From CAJBIL01 sp049295655 (GTDB lineage: Bacteria > Pseudomonadota > Gammaproteobacteria > Burkholderiales > Rhodocyclaceae): a DNA stretch of 58,423 nt. The notes beneath the pieces are model-generated. The model made no database searches, was not told the DNA's origin, and saw nothing but the letters and a program-made list of their open reading frames with translations. Numbering within the stretch: position 1 is the first letter of the stretch; each line of letters starts with the position of its first letter. Below, piece after piece: positions 45,391-56,272 of this stretch. The stretch is from positions 1 through 58,423 of the forward strand of contig JBAQRB010000098.1 of NCBI GenBank assembly GCA_049295655.1, given 5' to 3'. The position numbers and the translations under genes were made by a program.

Positions 45391-46691
45391 TTTCCTGTTG
45401 CCGCAAACCGGCTGCGCTTTTGGCTACGATTTTGGCTCCATTCCTGGCAGCGCTCCTGCTGGCCGGCACTTTTCTGCCGGCCGCCTTCGCCGCCACATCC
45501 CCGCCGCCCTTGCAGCCGTGGATCGATGCGACGCCGGCGGGCGGTACGCTGAATGTCCCGCCCGGTATCTATTCGGGGCCGGTGCGGGTGACGCGCCCCA
45601 TCCTGATCGACGGCAAAGGCAAGGCCACCATCGATGGCGGCGGCAAAGGCACGGTAGTCACGCTGCACGCCAGCGGCGTGACGTTGCGCGGCCTGCACAT
45701 CACGCACTCGGGCGACTCGCACGACAGCATCGACTCGGGCGTGCTGATCGAAAAAGGCGACGGCAACCGGATCGAGAACAACGTCATCGACAACGCGATG
45801 TTCGGCATTACCCTGCACCAGTCGAACGACAACCGTCTGGCGAACAACCGTATCCGTTCCAAGCCCTACGAAATGGCCGACCGGGGCGATGGCATCCGCC
45901 TCTGGTACAGCACGGGCAACCGCATCGAAGCCAACGATATCGCCACGATCCGCGACATCACGGTCAGCAACTCGCCGCGTAACCGCTTCATCGGCAACCG
46001 CATCCGCGACAGCCGACGCGCTATGAATTTCCTCTTCTCGCACCGCTCGCTGATCGAAGACAACGTTTTTTCACACAACGCGACCGGAATCACCGCACTG
46101 AATTCGGAAGGACTGATCATCCGCCGCAACCGCATCATGCATGCCATGGAAGCCAGCGGTGCGGGGATCGCGCTGAAAGAGAGCAGCGCCGTACTCGTCC
46201 ATCGGAACGAGATTCTCCACTGCGCCGTCGGCATCATTGCCGACTCGCCGCTCGACCCGATCAACCGCATCGTGCTGATCGACAACCGGATCGCCTACAA
46301 CGTGACCGGCATCACCTTCTACGGCGAAAAGGGAGGCCACCTCGTCCTGCACAACCGCTTCGAACACAACCTGTGGCAGGCCATGGTCGGCGACTCGAGC
46401 GCTTCAGGCAACGCGGGGGATGCGCCCGGCAACGAATGGCATGGCAACTACTGGGACAACTACGAAGGCTTCGACCGCGACAACGACGGCGTGGGCGACA
46501 CGCCCTACGAGATATGGGCCTATTCCGACCGAATCTGGATGGATACGCCGATGGCGAGGTTTTTCCGCAATTCGCCGGTGCTCGAACTGCTCGATTTTCT
46601 TGAGCGCCTTGCGCCGTTCGCCCTGCCCAGCCTTATCTTGCGCGACGCCAGCCCGCAAGCGCACCCGACAAAAAGCACACGACCAAAATAA
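45357..46691 (+). CDS. nosD: NosD-like periplasmic beta-helix protein
   Basis: The 444-residue protein has a signal segment (LLATILAPFLAALLLAGTFLP then AAFA, about 22-46) and a long right-handed beta-helix (CASH/NosD repeats) from about 60 to 395. Repeated NRIENN, NRLANN, NRIEAND and NRFIGNR turns are seen. The C-terminal NEWHGNYWDNYEGFDRDNDG (about 360-379) followed by GVGDTPY is typical for NosD, which helps mature the copper centre of nitrous-oxide reductase. No nosZ, nosF, nosY or nosL gene is visible here. The start may be later than 45357, since this ATG overlaps dnaQ by 34 nt. A related sugar-binding beta-helix role is an alternative. Confidence 0.82.
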   Translation: MPLAAARSQQLISCCRKPAALLATILAPFLAALLLAGTFLPAAFAATSPPPLQPWIDATPAGGTLNVPPGIYSGPVRVTRPILIDGKGKATIDGGGKGTVVTLHASGVTLRGLHITHSGDSHDSIDSGVLIEKGDGNRIENNVIDNAMFGITLHQSNDNRLANNRIRSKPYEMADRGDGIRLWYSTGNRIEANDIATIRDITVSNSPRNRFIGNRIRDSRRAMNFLFSHRSLIEDNVFSHNATGITALNSEGLIIRRNRIMHAMEASGAGIALKESSAVLVHRNEILHCAVGIIADSPLDPINRIVLIDNRIAYNVTGITFYGEKGGHLVLHNRFEHNLWQAMVGDSSASGNAGDAPGNEWHGNYWDNYEGFDRDNDGVGDTPYEIWAYSDRIWMDTPMARFFRNSPVLELLDFLERLAPFALPSLILRDASPQAHPTKSTRPK

Positions 46692-46817
46692 GCCGGCAAT
46701 CAAGCTCCCCCTTTATTAGGGAGACCTGGCCCCGTGACCAGCGGAATCAGGCTTCGCTTTGATTCCCGCGAGAAATACAAAGCGCAGCTGACCCAAATCG
46801 CACTACGCTTAACGCGA

Positions 46818-48047
46818 TCAGACCCAGACCTCGGCAACCACAGCCGACCCCGCTTCCAGGTCGATCCGGTACGCACTGGCACGGTTGAGACCATCCAGGA
46901 TCATTGCAAATTGGCCATCGGCATCAGCCCCGTAGCGGTTGAACAGATCGAGTACCTCGCCCTTGCTGGAACGCACGGTATTGCTGATGGCCGCCTCCTG
47001 GCTTTCGAGCAGGCCGAATCTGTAGTACATCGCTTCGATCTTCTCGACCATCCGTTCCAGTTCAAGCCGGGCATCCAGCTGATGCGTCCGATAATCCGCC
47101 TGCAGTTTTTCGATGTTGGCATAACCTGCCTCGGCCAGGTGTCGGAGTTCCTTGGCCCGGACGACCGCATCGGCACGCAACGAAATATTTTCCACGGCGT
47201 CTTCCGCCGCCTCGGCAATCATGGCTGCGTAGTCACGAATGCGCCCGGCAATTATCTCGTCGTCAGACGGCATGTTGACGACGAGCATCGAAACGCGCTC
47301 GTAATTGATGATCATGCGGCTCCTGAAGTGAAAAATCCGGTCATGAGAACTCATCAGCTCAATCACCGATTCTTCAAGTGGCGAAGCCAGGCCAGCGGGC
47401 GTCAAGGTCAGCGTGCCGGCGGCCGCCGAGCCGCGCAACTGGACATGGCAGTGGACCTGCGTGGAACGCATCGAAGCGATCATCAGTTCGGCCAGCGCCG
47501 ACAACGTCCGGGCAGCGAGGGCGCTACGCGTGAATTTGAGGACGGCCCCCATTTCGTCGTAGCCCTGCATGGCGACGTCGATCGTCTCCTCGAGCGAGAT
47601 TTTTTCTGCGACCAGTTGCCTCCGACTGCTGCCAACGCTCAGCGCGAGTGCGATCTTGCGGCGAATTTCCTCGGCCTCGAAAGGCTTGGCGACGAAGTCG
47701 TCGCCGCCGACATCGTAGGCACGCAAACGCTCTTCCAGCGAGTCATGCGACGAGAGGAATATCACCGACAGGCTGTTCCGGTCGAACCGGTTACGAACGC
47801 GTTCACAGGTCTCATAGCCATCGATCCCGCCCGGCATCTCGATGTCGAGAAGAACGATTTCCGGCACGAATTCGTCGATGACAGCCAGGCAGTCCTCGCC
47901 GGAGGCGACCTCCCGCACCGCATAGCCGTGCCGGGTCAGCATCAGCCCCAGCATGCCGGCGGCAACCGGGTCGTCATCGACGATGAGCAGACGCATTTTC
48001 TCCACTTCAATCCCGGCATCGACTGCCACCTCAAACGGCTCACTCAT
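46818..48047 (-). CDS. Response regulator with uncharacterised C-terminal domain
   Basis: The 409-residue protein starts with a complete receiver (about 18-135): IVDDDPVAA, phospho-Asp in VLLDIEMPGGIDG, and Lys in VAKPFEAEE. After it come about 270 residues without a known output signature. The middle part is beta-rich (VHCHVQLRGSAAAGTLTLT, about 198-216) and the later part strongly helical (about 270-360), possibly a coiled coil. The end includes VRSSKGEVLDLFNRYG. It follows the Hpt gene by 19 nt and is the likely final acceptor of the phosphorelay. Starts at 48047 or at the later MRLLIVDDD are both possible; the first has AAGGGA upstream. Confidence 0.85.
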   Translation of the reverse strand: MSEPFEVAVDAGIEVEKMRLLIVDDDPVAAGMLGLMLTRHGYAVREVASGEDCLAVIDEFVPEIVLLDIEMPGGIDGYETCERVRNRFDRNSLSVIFLSSHDSLEERLRAYDVGGDDFVAKPFEAEEIRRKIALALSVGSSRRQLVAEKISLEETIDVAMQGYDEMGAVLKFTRSALAARTLSALAELMIASMRSTQVHCHVQLRGSAAAGTLTLTPAGLASPLEESVIELMSSHDRIFHFRSRMIINYERVSMLVVNMPSDDEIIAGRIRDYAAMIAEAAEDAVENISLRADAVVRAKELRHLAEAGYANIEKLQADYRTHQLDARLELERMVEKIEAMYYRFGLLESQEAAISNTVRSSKGEVLDLFNRYGADADGQFAMILDGLNRASAYRIDLEAGSAVVAEVWV

Positions 48048-48066
48048 TCATCTTTCCCTTATCGTT

Positions 48067-48453
48067 TTATCGTTCAAACACGGCCAGCGACCATTGCAAA
48101 GGCGATTCGAGCAGGGCGACCAGGGACCGCATCGCCCGTTGCCATTCGTCCTCGACAATCGCCAGCAAGCGATCATCGGCCACCGACTCCTCCAGACTTT
48201 TCTCCAGCCGGGCTGCGGCCGCCGCCAGCCGGACGGCACCGACGGTCGCGCTGCCGCCTTTCAGGGAATGGGCGAGAACGCGTGCGCCGGCGGTATCGCC
48301 CCGACGCAGTGCGGCGCGAATTTTGCAGACACAACCGGCATTTTTATCGCGAAACACGGTCAGGAAATAGCCGTACATCCCGGCGTCGCCATCAATCCGG
48401 GCCAGTGCCGACGCCACCTCGAAAACCGGGACAGCGGACAACGGACCATCCAT
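48067..48453 (-). CDS. Histidine phosphotransfer (Hpt) protein
   Basis: The 128-residue protein is a four-helix Hpt domain with phospho-His in LAHSLKGGSATVGA (about 78-91). It should carry phosphate between the hybrid kinase and a response regulator. I choose the ATG at 48453; a GTG at 48465 overlaps the kinase stop (GTGA) and could be the real, coupled start, adding 4 residues. The frame open further upstream lies inside the kinase gene. Confidence 0.85.
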   Translation of the reverse strand: MDGPLSAVPVFEVASALARIDGDAGMYGYFLTVFRDKNAGCVCKIRAALRRGDTAGARVLAHSLKGGSATVGAVRLAAAAARLEKSLEESVADDRLLAIVEDEWQRAMRSLVALLESPLQWSLAVFER

Positions 48454-48461
48454 CGTCGGCC

Positions 48462-52585
<4,124 letters not shown>

Positions 52586-52604
<19 letters not shown>

Positions 52605-53005
52605 GACCTGTCCTCGGCCCGCAAACATCGGGAATGGCTAGCCAAAGCAAACCCGATCCTGGAACGCAACGCGCTTGCCGACACCGGCTTGGTCAGGCAA
52701 TCGTCGCCGCCCGCGGCATCGCCAGCAAGACGTACCGCGTCACCGTCCGAGCCAGAAAGGAAAATGACCGGCAAATCCTTGCTCGCTGGATCGTTGCGGA
52801 TTGCCCGACAGACGTCGTAACCCGAGATTCCCGCCATGCCGACATCAAGTAAAACCAGATCCGGCAACTGCTGCGACAAGAACTTCAATGCCGCCTGACC
52901 GCTGCTCACATGTTGCAAGTCGTATTCTGCAGACAGCATTTCAGTGACGACGATAGCCGCAAAATCATCATCTTCCACAAGAAGTATTGTTGCCGGATCA
53001 TTCAC
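52586..53005 (-). CDS. Single-domain response regulator, first gene of phosphorelay cluster
   Basis: The 139-residue protein is a receiver with LLVEDDDFAAI (about 9-19), phospho-Asp in LVLLDVGMAGISG (about 55) and Lys in LTKPVSASA (about 105). The motif after the Asp is VGMAGISG rather than the common MPxxDG, a mild deviation. The GTG at 53005 (VNDPATILLVED) gives a family-like start; the upstream ATG adds 25 Cys/Arg-rich residues that do not fit. Its end overlaps the hybrid kinase start by 19 nt, so the two are co-translated. The C-terminus ending RAEDRSCRRLP may be a consequence of that overlap. Confidence 0.85.
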
Positions 53006-53285
53006 GGCTTGTCCTCGAAAAAATCGACACGTACATCCTGCACGACGCAAGTGACACGGATATTTCGTCCAAAAAAACAACCGGCTCCGTCAAAAATCAG
53101 GTCGGCGAACCGACCACATCCCGAATCCGTTCGCAACCATCACAAATCAATCGCAACCAATTGAATTCATAATAATATTTAGCATCGCCACTCTTCACTC
53201 AATTCGAACATGCCACGTTTCGAGAAGAAAGAATCCCATCACCGACGGACCGCCTGCGCTGGCTTGTCGCTGATCGGTCAGTAGT

Positions 53286-53750
53286 TCGAGGTAGCCAGCG
53301 CCGCCCCGTGGCTGGACGGATGGCTGCCGGAGATCGACGTCGAAGGCTGGTGGACAAGTCTGGCGGATGCCCCCGGAGAAGGTCATTGCGCACTACGCCT
53401 ATCACGGGACGCATGAACAGTTCCATTCCGAGATCAAGACCGACCTGAACATGGAGCGGCTGCCATCGGACAAGTTCGACACCAACGACACGTTGCCGCA
53501 TCTGGGGATGTTCGCCTACAACTGCCTGCGGCTCATCGGGCAATTGGGGCTGACGGGAGAAATCTCGCCGGTGAAGCATTCGGCGAAACGTCGCCGGCTC
53601 CGGACGATGCTACAGGAGGTGATGTAGCGGGCGGCGCAGTTCATTGCCAAGGCCCGCAAGTTGATTCTGGACTTTGCTGCGCTGGCGCACCATGTGGTAC
53701 CGGTGTTCATTCATGTGCAAGGCCGCCTGCGACCGGCACGAAGTCGATGA
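53286..53750 (+). pseudogene. Degraded C-terminal part of an IS1380-family transposase
   Basis: The translation gives WLPEIDVEGWWTSL, then, after a one-base frameshift in a C5 run near 53370, KVIAHYAYHGTHEQFHSEIK and the LRLIGQ stretch of IS1380 transposases. A TAG at 53625 replaces the expected Tyr, followed by RAAQFIAKARKLILDFAAL and a stop at 53750. An upstream TAG at 53283 also interrupts the frame. The N-terminal half with the first catalytic residues is not visible, and no clear terminal inverted repeats were found. The copy is dead and truncated. Confidence 0.8.
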
Positions 53751-54271
53751 ACGACCGCCGGCGATTGATAACGAAACGGGAGAACGTGAATTTCGGGGCG
53801 ACGGAAGGCGAAGTGCCGTCCGTTGCTCGTCGGCAACGCTGAAATTGAACCGATCCAAGCGCCGCGAGCGGGTGGACACCGCCTGCGGAACACCGAAAAC
53901 ACCCGCCTGGGTGGGGTCGAGAGAGCGGAAAGGTGAAAAATCACGGGCGAAAGCTCAGGGACGGAGTCGCCGGGGAGGGCCACGGATTCAGGAACAAGGC
54001 ATTACACGCCCAAGAACGAAGCCAGCGCGGCGCTTGCTGCCGCTCAATGGCTACGCAACGAACGGCCCGAAATACGCGACACCCGACAGGGACGCCGCCA
54101 GCAAGCGGGGGTATCCAGCCCGGCCAGACTCGTTCGCGAAACACTGAATATCTGCCGCACGCGCTCCCGCTGCCCAAGGTCAATCTGAGTAATCCCCATG
54201 ATCTGATCAAACCAGTTCTGAATACGATTCATCCTGAAACCTCCCGTTTGCATTAACTGACCAGACTTTCC
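53751..54271. other. Region without confident genes, probably decayed DNA after the IS relic
   Basis: Open frames occur on both strands but none is recognisable. The best candidate is a 62-codon minus-strand frame at 54044-54232 starting MNRIQNWFDQIMGITQIDL, preceded by GGGAGG 7 nt upstream. Its later part turns Arg/Ser-rich and looks non-coding, so it may be the surviving 5' end of a lost gene. Base composition looks less biased than in flanking genes. Confidence 0.45.
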
Positions 54272-54302
54272 GGCTGGTCGAAAATCCATTTTTCAACCAG
54301 CC
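54272..54302. repeat. Near-perfect 14-bp inverted repeat
   Basis: GGCTGGTCGAAAAT is followed by CC and then ATTTTTCAACCAGCC, which pairs with it with one mismatch and one bulge. It lies upstream of the small minus-strand frame at 54044-54232 and immediately before the larger palindrome. On the minus strand it could act as a weak hairpin; no T tract follows. Confidence 0.6.
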
Positions 54303-54316
54303 AGCCCAGCCACTGA

Positions 54317-54368
54317 TATCAGGATAGCGCACTACTGTATGCATGTACAGTAGTGCGCTATCCTGATA
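54317..54368. repeat. Perfect 23-bp inverted repeat (52-bp palindrome)
   Basis: The arms at 54317-54339 and 54346-54368 are exact reverse complements, starting TATCAGGATAGCGC and ending CTACTGTA, around a 6-base loop TGCATG. There is no adjoining T tract, so it is not a standard terminator. It sits in a gene-poor stretch between the IS1380 relic and the histone-like gene and could form a cruciform or be a mobile or regulatory palindrome. Confidence 0.95.
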
Positions 54369-54759
54369 AGCAAGACTATTGAGCGGCATTGCTTGAGACA
54401 CCGCAAAACGCATTGCCGGGCTCACCGAGAACAACGAACGCAACAAATTCACCGGCAAAAACTGCCGGAACACCACCCTTCTCCCGGCCCCCTTGCCGCG
54501 CTTGCCGCAAAGCTTCTGCCGCGGACTGGCCGTCCTGACGCATAACTTTGCCGAAGGCAAAAAACACACGCTCACAAGAAGCACTAAATGTGCCACTTGC
54601 GATAGACACAATCACAGCCCACCCGGCGACCAGTCCGTCGCAGGTGCCAAAAACAAGAAGCTGTGCGAGAAGCCGCGGAATACGAACGGTAGACGAAAAA
54701 AGGGCGCCGATCTGGCGCCCCGTCAAACCTGGCTGAACAAGCAGCCGGCGAATCTTCTT
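54369..54759. other. Gene-poor stretch downstream of the histone-like gene
   Basis: A 116-codon minus-strand frame (54376-54726) and a 125-codon plus-strand frame overlap here. Neither shows a recognisable domain, a good ribosome site or convincing codon use. The minus-strand frame has a hydrophobic part (LAQLLVFGTCDGLVAGWAVIV pattern, shortened here) and a helix-like SAAEALRQARQGG. It could be a small unknown protein, but I do not call it. Confidence 0.4.
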
Positions 54760-55326
54760 TTATTTCTGACTTTTCGGCGGACGCCCCGTCTTGATGACGT
54801 CAAGCGCGGCCAGGGCGGTTGCAATGGCAGCATCGGGCTGCGCGGCAAAACCGATAATGGCGGCGCGTAGCACCTCACTCTTCTTCACCGCCACCCCCTT
54901 GGCAATACAACGTTTCTTGATGGTGGCGATCAAGCCGTACTCAAGCTCGGGCATCGAGAAACTATCACGAACCAGCTTCGCCTTCTTCGGCTTGACGCTC
55001 TTTTTAGCCGCCTTGGCGGATGGCTTGGCCACTGTTTTCTCAACAGCAACAGCAGCCGCCTGGAGTGCGGCAGGAGAAGCAGCAACCGCCGGTTTTGCTG
55101 CTGGCTTGACCGCTGGCTTGAGCGCTGGCTTCACTGCTGGCTTCACTGCCGGCTTCACTGCCGGCTTCACCGCCGGCTTCACCGCCGGTTTTGCCGCTGG
55201 CTTTGCCACGGCTTTCGTCACAGTGGCCTCTGCTGCGGACGCCTCTGCCTTTGACACCGTTGCAGCATTTTCCGGTGTCGCTGCCGCGCTTTGCTGATTT
55301 TTATCCGGAACAGGATTGCTTACCAT
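54760..55326 (-). CDS. Histone H1-like protein with AVKP repeats and a conserved C-terminal domain
   Basis: The 188-residue protein has an N-terminal Ala/Glu-rich leader, then about ten tetrapeptide units of the AVKP/AAKP type (about 42-81) as in bacterial histone H1-like proteins, and a KSVKPKKAKLVRDSFSMP junction. The C-terminal domain (about 125-188) contains LEYGLIATIKKRC, VKKSEVLRAAIIGF and KTGRPP. I recall this C-terminal domain in betaproteobacterial proteins of similar design; it is likely a small DNA-binding fold. The ATG has AAAGGAG 5 nt upstream, and AT-rich promoter-like DNA (TATATAA-like) precedes it. The protein should bind DNA through its Lys-rich arm. Confidence 0.8.
   Translation of the reverse strand: MVSNPVPDKNQQSAAATPENAATVSKAEASAAEATVTKAVAKPAAKPAVKPAVKPAVKPAVKPAVKPALKPAVKPAAKPAVAASPAALQAAAVAVEKTVAKPSAKAAKKSVKPKKAKLVRDSFSMPELEYGLIATIKKRCIAKGVAVKKSEVLRAAIIGFAAQPDAAIATALAALDVIKTGRPPKSQK
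55087..55210. repeat. 12-bp tandem repeat array encoding AVKP units
   Basis: About ten units of a 12-bp repeat of the type GGCTTCACTGCC (coding strand: GGCAGTGAAGCC) with small variations lie inside the histone-like gene. Units in the middle are nearly identical and those at the edges diverge. Copy number is likely to vary between strains because in-frame loss or gain does not break the protein. Confidence 0.88.
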
Positions 55327-55746
55327 GAGAACTCCTTTTTAAAAAACTAAACGGTTTATATAATTTATATCGATTAAGCGGATTTTGCAAGCCCAAAAAG
55401 AGTGCCCCGAGCAATCGGGCGCGAGCCCGCAGCGAAGCAAAGCCCACAAATAAAAAATCGCCATTCATCTTTTCGTCACTATCGGCATCCAGCATGCCCC
55501 CGACCACAAACCAAGGGAAGCTCAGCCATGCGCTTACCTACTCAAGCGCGTCATTGCAAGAACTGCTATCACATGCTCAACGCTTGCAAGAAAAGTCGCG
55601 ACGAAACCTGCCCTGACCACCGCGTCCATCAAGCAAAAACGCCAGCAATGCCGCCAATAGATGAATTCCACGCGCCACAAACGACTGCACGCCAATCCCC
55701 GAATTGGCGCCACCTTCGCCCAACGCACAGAAACACCCCACAACCC

Positions 55747-55755
55747 TGTGGATAA
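55747..55755 (-). promoter_or_regulatory. Perfect DnaA box (single)
   Basis: TGTGGATAA on the plus strand is the exact reverse complement of the DnaA consensus TTATCCACA. It lies about 320 bp from the DnaA-box cluster at 56067-56101. Confidence 0.55.
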
Positions 55756-56066
55756 GCACGGGATAACTACCTTAGACAACTGTCTTGCAAGGCATTTATG
55801 GGACAGCCCGTTTTTTAGGCAACGGGCACCTCGACGACTCCGGCAGACTGGCTGAAAAAAACAAAAAAATTTGCTGTCAAGACTTGACTTACGCACAGAA
55901 GCCATTTTTGTGAATGGCGCGCTGAATACTGGCGGTAAAAATGTTCCATACGCCGAACATAAACACGCAAGCCATTGAAAAACATCAATAGTTACATTTT
56001 GCTCAAGCTTTCGGCAAAGTAAGAAAAGCGCTTGCCAGGCATGGGTTTAGCGCCTACAGGGCGCAA

Positions 56067-56101
56067 CGATCCACAGACTTATCCACAGATTTTGTGGGTA
56101 A
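56067..56101. promoter_or_regulatory. Cluster of DnaA-box-like sites
   Basis: A perfect TTATCCACA (56079-56087) is flanked by CGATCCACA (56067-56075, two mismatches) and an opposite-strand site TGTGGGTAA (56093-56101, one mismatch). Three sites within 35 bp in an AT-richer gap suggest DnaA binding. The nearest gene downstream is the SiaA-like phosphatase at 56273. Confidence 0.5.
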
Positions 56102-56272
56102 CTAAAGAAACCCTTTCCGCTCATGGAATTAGATGGGAGTCATCAGAGACGGGATGCAAACACCACCCTAACCGCCGTATCGGCAACCGGTCATAGAAGT
56201 GCAACACGGGATTAACCCGAATGTCACGTGCCATTACTAGAGTGGCGCCTGCTTTCCGACAACGAGGTTCAC

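Larger units (their letters stand above)
55327..56272. other. 946-bp region without confident genes; AT-richer with DnaA-box matches
   Basis: This gap separates the minus-strand histone-like gene from the plus-strand phosphatase. Small frames exist on both strands (for example a 75-codon frame from 55528 starting MRLPTQARHCKNC, with several Cys and His), but none has supporting evidence. The right half (55850-56150) is AT-richer and contains the DnaA-box cluster listed separately. The left part includes the likely histone-like gene promoter at about 55330-55375, which is strongly AT-rich. Confidence 0.6.

Noticed and set aside
54376..54726. 116-codon minus-strand frame as a gene
   Set aside because: There is no family resemblance and no good ribosome site, and it overlaps another frame. 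The evidence is too weak.
55087..55210. CRISPR-like array
   Set aside because: The repeat units are contiguous 12-mers without spacers and code for AVKP in frame.
55534..55905. 123-codon minus-strand frame in the AT-richer gap
   Set aside because: It is rich in Arg, Trp and Cys without motifs, and spans a region with repeat and DnaA-box character.
55747..56101. Calling this gap the chromosomal origin
   Set aside because: Only one to four DnaA boxes are present and no origin-linked genes are next to it. It is kept only as a finding.
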